64,000 bases of DNA, taken from NCBI GenBank assembly GCA_003991915.1, contig RQTK01000146.1, positions 599,283-663,282 on the forward strand, written 5' to 3'. Shown here in pieces: positions 13,072 through 26,900 of the stretch. The stretch comes from Elysia chlorotica (Eukaryota; Mollusca; Gastropoda; Plakobranchidae). The position numbers were made by a program, and so were the translations under genes. How positions within the stretch are numbered: the first letter of the stretch is position 1; every line of letters starts with the position of its first letter. The notes under the pieces are model-generated. The model was not told where the DNA came from. It did no database searches and was given only the letters and a program-made list of their open reading frames with translations.

Positions 13072-15807
13072 AAGCACTTTACATTGTCATAAACTCTTGA
13101 AGCATTCACCTTAGATAAACAGAAAATTTTGAAAGAGAAAAAGTATCTTAAAATTGTGTATATTAATTAGCAATTACTTTATATATATCAAAAAACCATA
13201 AATGTGGAAAACAAGTAAAAAGATTTTTGAAAACTATAGCTATCAATCACAGTTGTAAAATATATAAATCAGCCAATAGGGTAAGGGGAAAAAAAAGTGT
13301 TGCACTGAACTGAGTGCGCAATTTGAATAAGTGCGACATTCAGCCTGAGTGAGGATGATTGGATAAGACAACAATTAAAAAAAAATGATATAAAATTATT
13401 ATTATCACAACCTTTATGCCCCCATCCACAGAGTCACATGTGATATCAACTGATCTTTTGTAGGCTTCTTGACAACCAATGGTGATCGCAGACATCTGTA
13501 AAGTAAATCAAAGTAAGTGAAACACATAATTATATGTCAATCTAAATAAAGACATTAAAACTATGCAAAACACATGATATATAATATACCTATACATTCT
13601 CAGCACTGAATGAAAGACATTTCTCTTGAACTGAAGCCAGGAATCTGATTTGTAAACCACATTTTATTTTATAACAATTTGACATTAGGATCAATCAAAC
13701 TACCAAAACTTTATGCTTAAACATCTTATGCTGTACTTCAATATGTGCACGATGAAAAACAAGTTGTGAAAGAAGTAAAGTGAGAAATTAAACAAATCAG
13801 CAGTCAAGAAGACAGGAGCAGACAACAGAGAACATCAAAACTACTTCTATAGCAAAAGGTAAAGAACACCTTGAAGCTCCTCTTTTGTCTGCACTTATAT
13901 TAATTAAATCTTTTGCCATCACACCATACACATGTTGTGCACATTAGTATGCTCTTGTGCAAGCACATCTTTGAAAAAAACTGCACAACCTTCGTTTTGA
14001 AATAAATAATATCAAACCTTTTTACCTTTAAAAAATTCTTTAAAAATTCCAAGAATATTACTCACATAGAGAATAAACCTTGAATCATGTAATACAAAAG
14101 GTAAATATCAAAGGACAATTATAATATGAAAGTAAACCTTATGCAAGTTATTCCTTATATTGCCCATCATGAGATCGACACTGTCCGCCACGCGAGCCGC
14201 GTGATTCTCCAGCTCTATGAGGGCGGCAGCATCGATTGGAGGAATGTCGTCTGGACTCTGCTGGCACGCACTGCTGGGCGACTGAGACATGCCGGAGGAA
14301 GTGGCGAACGACGTCGAAGACGAGGCGGAGGCGTAACTTTTGATGCTTGACCGTCTGCTTCCAGAACTGAGGGCATCTTAAGTAAAAAAAAATGTATGAA
14401 AAAATAGACATGTATACCGGAATATAGGTAAGGGCAAGGATGTTTTAAAATTTTAGGCATTAAAAAGTCAAAATAGGAGAGAATGAGAGCCCAGTTCATG
14501 GATATCTATTATTAGTATTATGTAAAGTTGGTCCCTTATGCTTTGGCAGAGCGTTGGAAAAGCAAGATTGCTGTTCTGATTGTTCTTGGCATACAACATT
14601 TGTGCAATAGGTTGTCATTACTTTCCTTGCCACAGTTTACTTCACTGCGATTTAAGACCTTGAGCTACCCAGCTATCCATGCTGGTTTGACACAAGGGTC
14701 CCAGATTTTGTTCACCTTGGAGATTGAATCCAATACCATCACAATGGTGGCCCAACTCCCTAAACGTTGCAAAAACAATGTGCAAAGTCACTGAAGTAGA
14801 CAGAAATTTGCAGCTATTATTATTACTGTGGATCCTGCCTGCGATAAATCTCTTGGGGACAGACTACAATTTTTTTTTATCGAAGGTTTATATTTAAAAT
14901 TGGCTATAAACTAAGTGAAACAAACAAAAACAGGGAGAGGTTTTCTACCTCAGAAACAGTTAATTTTAAAAAGCCAAGCATACACTTTATCGTTCATAGG
15001 GTTTTATCTTTAATTTATACGTTGATTCCACTAATAATTAATATTCAATATTAAAATATCCTCTGGCTCTTCCCGAACTGTCTTGTGTGTGAGAGCACAT
15101 TAAATTGTAAGAATTTAATCTTCTGGCCCTATATATACACAGTGGTGATGTTGGATGTTAAGCAATCAACTCAACTCACCTGGCTGAGACAAAGGGCTGC
15201 TCTGCTTTATCTTCTCCTGCAAGTCGCTGGCCACGAACTCTATGAGGTTGCCCTTGCGTGTGATCGTACCTTGCGGCAAATTTTGCGACATACTGCTGTA
15301 CTCCTTGTCTTCTTGTTGTCTGTGCCTCGGAATGTTCACAGCTTCACTTTTTTTAAAAGCATTCTCACCAGATACTCCTGCTTTTGTGCCTGGGTGATCG
15401 GCCAGCAATGTGCCTTGTTCACCCGATTCATTTTCAGGCTGCAACGAGAGACTCTCTGGGCGTGATGATTTAATGTCCAAGCCCGATAGTGTCTCATGCA
15501 ATTGCAAATCATGCTTTGTTTCAGGTTCATCATTGCTACTAAAAACCTGCTGATCAACGCCAGCGCCGCTACCACTGATATCTGGCATAAAGGAGATGTC
15601 ATTGTGTGCGGGTGATTGACTCACGACCGAAGAGGTGGTCTCTCTTACTTGATGACCATCAGGTTCATATCTTGCTCCTCCGAAATCAAGAAGAGAACTC
15701 TCAGATGCAGTTTCATTTACTGAAGGTTTTTCAAGTGTATCATCATGGTGACTGACGTGACCCTTTGTGGAGTCCTTTTCCCCACTTCCTTCTTGGTTTT
15801 CAGACAT
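12567..15807 (-). CDS. BORCS6: BORCS6 (lyspersin) homologue, BORC subunit
   Basis: BORC is an eight-subunit complex on lysosomes that recruits ARL8 and kinesin to move lysosomes outward. Exons in transcript order: 15180-15807 (start codon; ends phase 1), 14138-14376, 13412-13495 and a terminal exon 12567-12612 with the stop. The first half is Ser/Gly/Glu-rich and low in complexity, as in lyspersin. The conserved core reads PPIDAAALIELENHAARVAD, then DLMMGNIRNNLHK across the exon 2/3 boundary to MSAITIGCQEAYKRSVD; the last exon reads KDIKRVLDLFESQL. This matches the C-terminal helical region of the BORCS6/C17orf59 family. The first three exons give 317 residues. Odd: exon 3 ends in phase 0 but the last exon needs two bases before it, so an internal exon of length 3n+2 (family segment with MYTL..KCEEL-type sequence) should lie between 12613 and 13411. 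I could not find it; that interval holds a long AAT/ACT repeat. Confidence 0.85.
12900..13063. repeat. (AAT)n/(ACT)n compound microsatellite
   Basis: AAT tract, an ACT block at about 12965-12999, then AAT again. On its right it joins TACTTATAAAGCACTTTACA, the complement of the retroelement-type tail seen at 10380. It lies in the last intron of the BORCS6-like gene. Confidence 0.95.
14377..15179 (-). other. Intron 1 of the BORCS6-like gene
   Basis: GT-AG intron between exons 15180-15807 and 14138-14376 (donor gtgagt, acceptor acttaag). The right end has SINE-like body remnants on the plus strand near 15060-15178 (CTTGTGTGTGAGAGCACAT and GATGTTGGATGTTAAGCAA), so the splice donor lies just beside a family S tail. 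Confidence 0.6.
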
Positions 15808-16480
15808 GTCTATAGCTCTGTGTTAAATTAGAATTAGGTGTGTAGGGTAAATGATTCACATTTTGGGCAAATAATTTAGTTCATAAATTCAGTTTTCTGA
15901 TTCCGTAAAGCATGTAATTGTATGTAGTTTCCTGCAAAATAAGAAAAAAAATCTTGTAAGAGGGTTATATACAAGTCAACACATTCAAGTAAAAATAGAA
16001 TATAGTTTGAAGGTCTATATCATCATTCAAATGATTTGTTTGCTCAAAACAGGATAATTCAAAATGCCCTTAAATATTTCACTTTCATAATTAAAAATTA
16101 TGATTAAAAAGCCAAGGTTACAACTTGATCGTCATAGATAGATGCCTGTATTGAGCTAGAAAGACCCACTGAATACTTGCAAGATAAATTCGAATTTCTA
16201 TACTCATACTGTCATGAATCTAATTTGTTCCACTCCGATATCCCAACTAAAATAAATGATCAATATTTAACTTAGTAAGAGTCAGACCTTTGGTAAGATT
16301 AAGGGTGCCATTTATGCAATATGAAAAATCAACGATCTGTTATCTACTATCTAAACGCTTTCAAAACCTTTTCTCTCTTCACCCCTACCACCCTCACTCC
16401 TTTTTTCCCCTGCATGATTCACTTTGTGAGTCTGTTATAAATCTATTTATAATGAAAATTGAAATGCTCACAATGACAAT
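15808..16480. other. Upstream of the BORCS6-like gene
   Basis: Likely holds the promoter and 5' UTR of the minus-strand gene. No motif stands out. Confidence 0.35.
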
Positions 16481-16481
16481 A

Positions 16482-16723
16482 CAGTAGGGCCCACTTAATC
16501 AGGAAATATTGGGAGAAGACATACATGTGCATTTCACAGGTACTAACAGCAAACAATCCGCCCTCAACAGCTTCACTGGAGACTGATAACTAATAATTTT
16601 CATCCTTGTTTAATAAGTGGATAAAATTTCCCAATTTCACGATGGCTTTATATATAGAACAGATTTCATTTCACTAGCATCTTTCCCGAATTCATGTTTC
16701 CCATAATTTTGCGGGTCGTACTG
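16482..16723. mobile_element. Short TIR element (MITE-like), TA target duplication
   Basis: The left end CAGTAGGGCCCACTTAATC and the right end GCGGGTCGTACTG are imperfect inverted repeats; the right end in complement starts CAGTACGACCCGC. A TA dinucleotide flanks each end. The 242-bp length, absence of coding sequence and CAGT termini fit a non-autonomous Tc1/mariner-pogo-like element. A related sequence without clear ends is near 25120-25262. Confidence 0.6.
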
Positions 16724-17870
16724 TATAACAGATTTGAGTGATTGACTATTGGTAGCACAAAACCAACACTGGTGCAACAGGGAAGGCTATATATTTAACC
16801 CCATATATATTAAAGAGAAGACCTCTTCCAGTTCCAATGTTATTTAAAAATCTTTTAAGCCGTAGAACCCATACTGCCTGTAGTCTTAACATGCTTGCGT
16901 CTCCAGCAAACTCCTTTCATCATCCTTCATAAGCTCACATTTTGTCACTTCTTCTCTAACATTCTCTTCCTAATAGCCCCACCTTTCTAATCCTGCCTAA
17001 GGACAATTTGAAACAAAACGGGAAAAAATTAGGATTAAAACATCCGTATACATTCAACATTGTAGTTAAGAGTCCCATGTATGTCAATATTATAATGCTA
17101 TATTAACTCATCTTGATCTACATCTCATGTTATTACTGAAATGAGTAAAAATGTGCTCAAATTATTACATCTCAAGAACTAGATTCTATAGATCTATCTA
17201 GGGTTTCGATGTAGAACTAGGCCCTAAATCTAGATCTAGATCTAGAGTTGTGTCAAAAAAGCATCTCATTCTTTGTCATTAATCATGGGTCAATACAACT
17301 TTAGGCTATGACACCATGTTTCAAAAACAAAATAACTCAGTCAGCTGACGCTGTGTAATTGAAGAAATGATTGACAGGTAGGCCTACGGTGTCCATTGGC
17401 GTTTCTCTAAATAAATGTTATAACACCCCTTACTCTGTTTACAAACTGTACCTAGTCAGCCATCTTGTATCGACTGAACAGAATCATGTTGTATGCCTAC
17501 ATAGTAGTTACAGCAGTTTAGTGATCTCTCTTGGTAGATCAATGGCTGCCATGTAAACAAACAAGTCCTTGGTGAAAGTTCGGCTGCTATTTGGTATCTG
17601 GTGCGTAAATAAATCACAACACTCCAGCCACTAGATTCTGGATCTAAATTTATCAGACCAGATGATTTGAAAAGGGATCCTTTGAAAATTCATCAACTAG
17701 GAATCTTTAGTGCCATTTTGAGAGGCATGTTCATCAATACTTAATACTAGATTCTAGATTGTAACCATCATGTATCGTAGTAACCATCTGGGAGTAAGCT
17801 AATTCATTTCTAAGTTATAATTTAGCCTAGGTGGTGATTATTATGATTTTTCTGCCCCCTTAATCTAAGT
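16724..17870. other. Non-coding stretch
   Basis: AT-rich sequence with a cluster of CTAGATCT-type palindromic words near 17175-17250. No gene recognised. Confidence 0.4.
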
Positions 17871-19110
17871 GACAGCTCCAAGACACGCTTTACTGTGAGC
17901 TGCCAGACACTTTGTCAGCAGCTGTGGGTTTAGGGTGGGTGGGGCGGATGTTGCCAAGCTTCAAGTCTTTCTTGCAGACATCCTTGAATCTGAGAGACGA
18001 TATGCTGGTTGGTCATGTTCCAGTAGCCAGCTGGCCATACAGGATGTCTTTTGAAATTCTGTCATCCTGCATGCATATCACGTTTTAGAGCCAGCATAGA
18101 TGCATCTGAGAGAGAAGGGCGAACATGCTTGGTATGTTTGGGACACAATACTGCTAGACGATGATCAGAATCTTTCTTAGATTTTGCGGGTGGAAGGCAT
18201 TGAGTCACGTGTGTAGGATACATTACTGACTGCTGTAGAGTAGCGTGCTCAGTCTGGTACACTCTCATCTTAATATTTGTAGTCAGCATGGTGTTGCTCC
18301 ATACCCTTTTTGTCAGACATGCCATTGTCGTTGCTGCTTTGTCGATGCAGGTGTTCAACGTCAGGCTTCAGGATTAATTAGAGCCCAGGTACGTGATGTC
18401 CTCCACCACTTCCAGGATGCGATCATTGATTGATATGCTAGGGATGCTGTTGAAATCTTGACCCATGACGTTGGTTTTTGTGAGGCTTATTGACGGTCCA
18501 AACTTGTCTCATGCATGAGCAAAGGGTTTGCTGTGTCGGTGAAGGGCCTCCTCAGAATGTGCAGCCAGAGCAGCATCGTCTGCAAACAGGCACTATCTGA
18601 GAAGGACCTTGTTGACTTTGGTCTTGGCATGCAAGCGGGCCAGGTTGAAGAGGCTCCCTTGATTGCGAGTGTGGATATGAACGCCGTCTTCACCGTGGTC
18701 AATGGCAAACTGTAGCAGGAGAGAGAAGAAGATGCCGAAGAGCGCTGGAGCAAGAACATACCCTTGTTTTTAACACCTCTGAAGGTTCTGAAGAAGAACC
18801 GTCATACTTGACAGTGCCTCTTGTGTCTTTCTAGAAGGAGACTATTAACTTGAGAAGGTTTGGAGGATATAAATCCAATCCTTTGTAGTAGCATAAAGGG
18901 GCCACTTCTGCTGAGCAGATCAAATGCCTTCGTCAGATCAATGTAGGCGAGATAAAGTGCTCACAACACATTTTTTTACAGCTGTCGCAGTGAAAATTTC
19001 ATGTTGACGGTTGCCCTTCCCGCTCTGTAAGCGTACTGCCCCTCTGGATAGATACATTCTGAGAGTGTCTGGGTTTTTTGAGAGCCATACGGGTGAAAAC
19101 CTTGCCAACG
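17870..19110 (-). mobile_element. Decayed non-LTR retrotransposon reverse transcriptase
   Basis: On the minus strand the RT order is readable across several frames: YAYRAGRATVNMKFSLRQL (about 18978-19040), AYIDLTKAFDLLSRSG (about 18895-18950), GVLAPALFGIFFSL (about 18710-18760), the catalytic-type box FADDAALAAH (about 18555-18590), INDRILEVVEDITYLGSN (about 18370-18430), KAATTMACLTKRVWSNTML, and ISKDILYGQLATG with FKDVCKKDLK near the 3' end. Frameshifts and stops interrupt it, so it is a dead LINE copy. No endonuclease domain is seen; it is 5' truncated. Confidence 0.85.
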
Positions 19111-19114
19111 ATGC

Positions 19115-19185
19115 AGAATAATAATAATGATAATAATAATAATAATAATGATTATGGTGATGGTAATAATAACAATAACAATACT
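19115..19185. repeat. (AAT)n-type simple repeat
   Basis: Interrupted AAT/GAT/AAC trinucleotides at the 5'-truncated edge of the RT fragment. Confidence 0.8.
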
Positions 19186-19367
19186 TTTAAAAACAAACAT
19201 AAGCAATGGCGTATTGAAGATTGCATTCTTTTAATGTTTCAGATTCAAGGGCCATTTTGATTTAAATTTGCAGATGTGCAATTATCCAACATCGCCTGAC
19301 AGTCATGATTCAAAAACAGTTTGCCCAAGCTTTCATCAGAGGGGTAGGTCTAATCGTTTATACCTTC

Positions 19368-19371
<4 letters not shown>

Positions 19372-19450
<79 letters not shown>
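19372..19450. repeat. (GA)n microsatellite
   Basis: About 79 bp of pure GA dinucleotide. Confidence 0.98.
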
Positions 19451-19453
<3 letters not shown>

Positions 19454-19459
19454 TTATAA

Positions 19460-20090
19460 TAATAATTGCTGCTGATAGTGTTGCTCCTGTGATAATTGGC
19501 ACCAATACTAATGTTGCTTTTATAATTGCTGCTACTGATGCTGTAGTTGCTGCTACTACTGACAATATTAATAAATGTAGCTACTGCTGTTGTTGCTGCT
19601 ATAATTTCTGGTACTGCAGTTGTTGCTGCTTTAATTGCTGCTACTACTGTTTGTTGATGCTATATTTGCTGCCACTACTGGTAATATTTATAATTGAAGT
19701 TACTGTTGTTGATGCTGCTATAATTACAGCTACTGTTGTTTTGCTTCTCTAATTGCAGCTACTGTTGTTTTTCTGCTAATTGCTGCTACATCTGTTACTA
19801 TTTGTAATTGCTGCTACTTCTGTTACTATTTGTAATTGCTGCTACTTGTTACTATAATTGCTGCTATTAATGTTCATATGTTATCATAATAGCTACTGTT
19901 GTTACTGTTGCTGCTCTAGTTGCGGCCACTACTGTTAAAATTTATAATTGCTGCTACTGCTGCTGATGCTGCTATAGTTGCTGCTACTGCTGTTACCATT
20001 TATAATTGCTGCTAGTTCTATAACTATAAATGCAGCTACTAAGGTATTGCAGCTAGTGCTGTTGCTGCTATGGATGTTGTTGATGTTGGG
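19460..20090. repeat. Degenerate GCTGCTACTGTT-type minisatellite
   Basis: About 630 bp of imperfect units around TTGCTGCTACTGTTG and TATAATTGCTGC. The reading frames are repeat shadows. Confidence 0.85.
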
Positions 20091-21087
20091 TTTTGTTTTA
20101 TTGTTAAATAGTTGTGATAGATATTTATTACCTGTAAAACTGCCAACAAAGCTGTGCAAGTAACCTGGCCTATGTAATTTTTTTCCATAATCCTATCAAC
20201 ATTGACGTTTTTTTTTTAACTTCCGACACAAAACGACGTTGTTGATTTGGTTTTATCTGGTAATGATAAAAATAGCGTTGATAGTGATACACACAATCTG
20301 AGCTGAATCAATGGCTTAGGTTAACCTAAAGGAAATCTTTATCTTTTAATAGACTCAGACTACCTGCTTCACTCACTTCGCATCTTGATAAGAGCATGTG
20401 TTGACATTATCTTTACTGTGTGATACTGATAGTGTGTTCTTTAATACACTGCTCTGAAGAAGCATAGTGTTAACACAACTATATTCACGTAGTAGTTTTA
20501 GTACTAGTAGTGATGGCACACATGGTTCTTCTGCGCTAATATTGACAACATAAGCAGCAACAAAAAACAACAAGAGCAACAACAGCAACAATAACAGCAA
20601 TCGTTTTCGTTATCTTTGTTCAGGCTGTTAGTGTGCATCAAGCTCTTCAGCACTCTACACCTCGGATCTATTATACTTGGAATTTCTCGTTATCATCTCA
20701 AAATTAGGGCCTTTTCATAGAACCAGGATTGTTGACAGAATAGTAGTGTGCACGGCTTGATTTAATCGTGTCTTTTCGTATAGAGATCGGAGGAAGATTA
20801 GGGTGCGTTTTGGGGTAGGCTACATGTGTTAAAACGAGAGTTTAACTTGCCTCCTTCTGTGCGTTTCTATTGTTTTCTCAATAGAAAATACAGTGCTTAT
20901 AATTATGTTCCCGGAATGTGGTATTTATATACTGGAACCGGCTTGGGAAGAAACCGCCTTACTTACGTTTCATCTAAATAGCCATTTAGTATAAAATGAA
21001 GATACACAAAAAATAGGGCCCGATTCTCCACTTAACGGCCATTAAAAACATTCTACATGAATGCATAAAACTATTACAACTACCAAC
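20091..21087. other. Upstream of the harmonin gene
   Basis: No gene recognised. It may contain the harmonin promoter or a 5' UTR exon. Confidence 0.35.
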
Positions 21088-21358
<271 letters not shown>

Positions 21359-21787
21359 TATGGAAGGCGCGATAGGTTCAGTATGACACCTAAGGCTAAA
21401 AAACAACAACAACCTTTTCCACATCTATCCAATTATTAGAGAACTTACCTTAGGATATAACCTTTGTCACTAGGCTACTTATAATTAGAGCCATCTAATA
21501 AGACTACAATGCGTAATGTCAAATGGTTTTTTTTTTATTTAAGTTAAATATTTCTTGTCCTTCCTCAATTCGTATGGCTTCTCGAGGCAGTTTTAATAGC
21601 TTAACTAGTTTTAAAAGACTGTGATTGAGTTACAATTTCATTTAAGTAATATCTAGACAAATCTTTGTTTCTGTAATGCTTCGAGGTTAATGTAAACCAG
21701 AGATATATCCCAAACTCTATATCCTGTGATGTGAACAGAAAAGTACCATAGTAAAATAAACGGATTTTTTTTTCAAAGGACATTAAA

Positions 21788-23854
21788 ATGGAAAATCAAC
21801 AGAGGGTAAGGAATTTTGTGATTCTTTGAAATTTTTTAAAAGATGTTTACAAGTCTTGTATTTGGTGCTGTTCGCCCCTAATATAGCCTTGCTGCTGACG
21901 TTTGACACTGAGAAAACTAAACTCTTAACTCTGTCACTCATTCTCTTTGCTACCTATAAAGTTGGTGTTAATCTTTGAAAGTACTGTGCTTTGCTGGATT
22001 CTATCATTTTTATAAATTCCCTATAAAAAAAAATTGATGATTGTCACTACAGGAAATTTGAATGTTTATAGTTAAGGGAAGGACACATAACCTTTTCACA
22101 TGTCATGATTCAAGGCCTATTCGTTGTGTGCACACTATTTTGGGGAATTTTCAATAATTTATAAAAGGTAAAAGCTTTGATTGTTATTATTTTGAAACGG
22201 AATGTGTGCAGATCAATATATAGAGATGCTAGCACAAGAGCTTATTAATGCAAGCAGCTTGTGTGCAGCGCATGATTGGAAAAGGTTTGTTGTTTATCAT
22301 AAACCAATTCGATTCAATTTCACAGGTGAAAGAACTGGTACCCAAGGAGAGGGACAGAGAGAACCTATTTGAGGCCCTTCGGCGTTACCAGTCGTAAGAA
22401 AGCTTCATTTACCTACATTGTATACTTCAGTAGCTTTAGTTAAAGTCTTAACCCAACAGTAGTACTCAGGAAATGTTTTTTTTTTTTGAAATTCAGTTCT
22501 TTTGAACAGATAGATAGAGAATTAAAAAAAAAAGCAGATTTGAAAACTTCAGGTTTCTATCTTTTGAATAAAATGTCTATTTCACTGCTAACATTTACGT
22601 AATGTAACTTCGTTCAGTTAAGCTATAGCTACAATAGGTTGAAGGACTGAAAAAATAACTTAAAGGGAAAAAACCCAATAAAGTACCAGTAAATTGGTCA
22701 CTCTGTTGGTGTCTGGTAAATCCTTCTTCCAATCATAAAGGAAACAAGGCTTACCTAGTAGATTGGGGGTGCAGTAGCCTTGGGGTAGAACATCAGCTTC
22801 CCATGCAGGAGGTCCATGTTTCGAGCTGTGGCGATTTTGGTTTCCACTGGTTGGACCGGTGTCAGTTGAATGTGACCGACTGAGACAGACAAGAGTCATG
22901 GTATCCTCACACTGGCTCGTGTGTGGCAGCACATGAAAATTGTCATACTTCAGTCTTGGGGCCCGTCCGCAATATAGTCTTTATAGCGCTGACGTTGGAC
23001 GTTAAAATTAAGTCAACTCCACTCAACCTAGTGCGTCTACTTAGATCCATGAGACCAGGATCTAAGCTTATAACACTGTTGTACTTACTATGTCTTATGC
23101 CATTGCTTATTTATTTTTTTTTCTTAATGTGCAATTATTTCCAACACATAATAATTTTTATACTTTTATAATCTACACAACACTTTTATGAAACTAAATT
23201 TTAAACTGCCTTTAAATATCTTTTCCAGAAGCCAAGATTTGTGTCGTCTCATTACAGATTTGAGACTTGTTTTAGATGATCCACAAAAGTTAGAGCTTTT
23301 CGGCGTTCTAAGGTGAGTCAAGACTTCACCTGGATTTTCATGTCATAAATCATTTCCGTCTGTTATGTCAGGTTAATGGTGACATCAATAGCCAAATGCT
23401 TGCCCAACAACTTTGTTTCCAAGCAATGTAAAATTCAGCCTTAGCCAATCATGTCAACTGCAGTATTATTCTTGTCTTACGTGTGCAATATAATCAAGAA
23501 ACACAATTTTCAGAAAGAAAAGGTATAAATTATTTACTTTTACACCTAAGATAATAATCCATACTTGTTAATTGTATTCTTCTACTACCGCTAATATAAC
23601 TGCTGCTCTGGTACTATCAGTTATGCAATATAAAAAGCATAGTCCCACTAAGTCCTTCGATTTTTTTAAATCCAATTGNNNNNNNNNNNNNNNNNNNNNN
23701 NNNNNNNNNNNNNNNNNNNNNNNNNNNNNNNNNNNNNNNNNNNNNNNNNNNNNNNNNNNNNNNNNNNNNNNNNNNNNNNNNNNNNNNNNNNNNNNNNNNN
23801 NNNNNNNNNNNNNNNNNNNNNNNNNNNNNNNNNNNNNNNNNNNNNNNNNATAAT

Positions 23855-23934
<80 letters not shown>

Positions 23935-26900
23935 AAACAGAAATAATGACAACATTACTGATACACATAATTTATAGATGCCATTTCTAATAAACTCAGC
24001 TCATGGCGGTTGTCACATCACAATTATGTTTTCTCTTTACCAGGTCATTTTGAAAATTTTTGTTCTCTCCATGCTAATTTCCCCCAGACCTCTGATCTTG
24101 CTGCGGCACCAGATCCCGTACAGCCTGATGGTTCCGCCTTCCTGCTGGGTCAGGGTACATGTCCTGCGTCTGTTTAACCAACCTGGGGAGACTCTCGGCT
24201 TTGCCGTCCGCGGAGGTTGGTTGGTTGCTCGGTTGGTTGGTTGCTTGGTTGGGAAGTTGATATGCTGTTTGGTTTTGGTTGATTGATTTGTTGGTTAATA
24301 GGTTTATGATAAGTTCACAGGTGGGTTGATAGGCTGGTTGGATGATGTGTTGGTTGATTGGTTGTTTGGTTTATAGGTTGACAGGTAGGTTGATAGGTTG
24401 GTTGATAGTTGGTTGTTTGATTGATTGATTGGTGGATTTGATGATATTTTTTCGATTAATTGATTGGTTAATTGGTTGGTTGGTTGGTTAATTGTTTGGT
24501 TGGTTGATTGGTTTGTTTGTTGGTTGGTTGGTTTATTGGTTGATTTGTTTGGTGAGTTGTTTCATAAGTTGATTGGTTAGTTGGCTGGGTGGTTGTTTGG
24601 TAGGTTTATGAGTTGGTTGATAGATTGGTTGGTTAGATGGTTTCTAAACATCCAAAGTCATCAACCAAGCTATATGCAAACAGGTCCCAAGACTAATATC
24701 AAACAACTTTGCCATGTCAAATCATACAAGGGATTCATTATTCTCATTCTTCTTGAAGGTTATGAACATGGACTGGGGATATATGTGACAGATGTGGCCA
24801 AAGGATCACAGGCTGACAGGCAAGGCTTAAAGGTAAATAAATTTCTTGATGCTTTTCATGGTCATATATATGTAGATCTATTTAAAAAAAAACCCATGAT
24901 AGTCATTCAAAGTGCAAAGTGTAGGGGACGCAGTCTTTTTAAAAATCTTACTTAACCATTATCAGTACAGCTAAAGTGGAATTGGCTGAAATCAAACCTC
25001 TTGGAAACAGCCTAAAAGTCTTTACATCTAACACTACTGGAAAGAAAAAGAAAGGAGGGAGGGGGAATTGGACCCTCAAAAATAGTTTATACTTATTAAA
25101 CTATAATTTCTCAGTACAACTGCAGTGGAGTCTACTTAAGAAAAATCCGTAGGGGACAGCCTAGTAGTTCATTTTATCCCAAGTTTATATTAAACAGGGA
25201 TTGAAAAGATAAAAAATACAGTTTATCTCAAAGTTTATCTTTAGTGGATTACACTCTATCCGTATTTGAAAAAAAAATTGAATTTGTTATTTTGCTGATT
25301 TGATTTCCATATTGAATACCATAGCAGTGAAAGGTTGAACATTTTTTTTTCAGGTCGGGGATCAAATTGTTCGAGTCAACGGATTTACCATCTCTGAGGC
25401 GGTTCATGGCGATGTTTTGAGACTGATCAGGTGCCGAGATGACATCGTCCTCAAGGTCAAGCGTGAGTATTCATATGTTTGGATTTTGTTTTCTGTGCTT
25501 TATAATTATGTAACCAGGTAATTTTTAACTCAGATTTGATTACCTTGTAGAATTGTAATTCATAGTTCTTCATTGAAAGCTATACTAAATAATTATTATG
25601 ATTCTTTGTAGAAATAATTTACTGTAGTCTTACTCTTTATTCAAATTCATTACTAAATCATAATTATTCATAAATTTCTATTACTTAATTATAATTCGTC
25701 ATATATATTCGCTACTACACTACTATTCTAAATCAAACCAAAATGAATGAATTGACTATTAAGAAAAGATTTTATTTAAAAAAATGTGCTGAGGTAAATT
25801 TCCCTGAAATTGATACTATTGTTTAGAAATGATGATGTATAGTTTTTGCAGAATGCAGCCAAACTGACGCAATGGCTCATTTGATGAAAAATAGACAAAA
25901 ATATATCATAAAAGAAAACAACGACAACAAAACAAAAGAAACAACAACTGAGTTTTACCTTTTCCGTTCAAAAGATATTGTAAACTTTGGTTTTTGATAC
26001 ATCTTCTCCACCAGATATTGGAGTCATTCCAGTCCGAGAGTAAGTATGACACACACATTTATTTAAGCATTGAAAAAAAGATATAGGAAATTTTTTAATG
26101 TAAGTGGAAATTAATTATTTGTTGGAAATAACGATTACTGCATAATTATATCTTACATAAAGCTCTTGCAGAAAATCACTCATATAAAATGCTGCTACCA
26201 TTGCTTTGTTATCTATTCCGGCAGAAAGTGAGTTTTTTCATAGCTTAACGAGACGTTAAAAAAACTTGTATTTGTATATTTGCATATCGATGCATCCAAA
26301 ACTAGTAAATTAACCTTTTACCATCATATAATTCAAGACCTATTCCTTTTGTGAGAAGTGAAAAGATATTTATTAAAGCTAAAAGCTGTGATATTGATTA
26401 TTTTGAAATGGAAGGTATGCAGTTTAAGGCAAAGATGTGACAGCGCAAGTGTTCAGTGTAATTAGGAAAAGGTTTATACTTAAATCTCTTTTCTTCTGGC
26501 CAAGGTAATGACTAGCTTAAAATTCGAGTCACTCTTGTCTAAGCATGCAGGTTAACCTAGATTCAATACCCATATGTTACTCTAGACTGAGTCACATTCT
26601 TTGTCGTAAAGAAAATTAACATTTGTTTTTTTACTATTGAAAAGTGAACGACACCTTACCCTCAACTTAAATTAAACAGATGCCAGTCTCAATTTCTACA
26701 ATAGGGATCAATGAAATATATCTTTTTATCATCATCTTACTTCTTAACCTTAGCCCAGGTACTATTCTCATATAATTTTTTTTTTTTCGATAGAAAAGTA
26801 AACGACACTCTGTCATGGAAATATGTTGATGATATTAACACTCTGGCTGAGGTCATTCAAAGGGTGAGTAGAGAAGATCGTTTATCTTGTAATACAAAAT

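Noticed and set aside
14126..14499. Overlapping frames on both strands near 14.1-14.5 kb
   Set aside because: Only the frame GMSQSPSSACQQSPDDIPPI, joined in phase to the first exon, matches BORCS6.
18515..18715. Plus-strand frame over the RT fragment
   Set aside because: Antisense of the FADDAALAAH reverse-transcriptase region.
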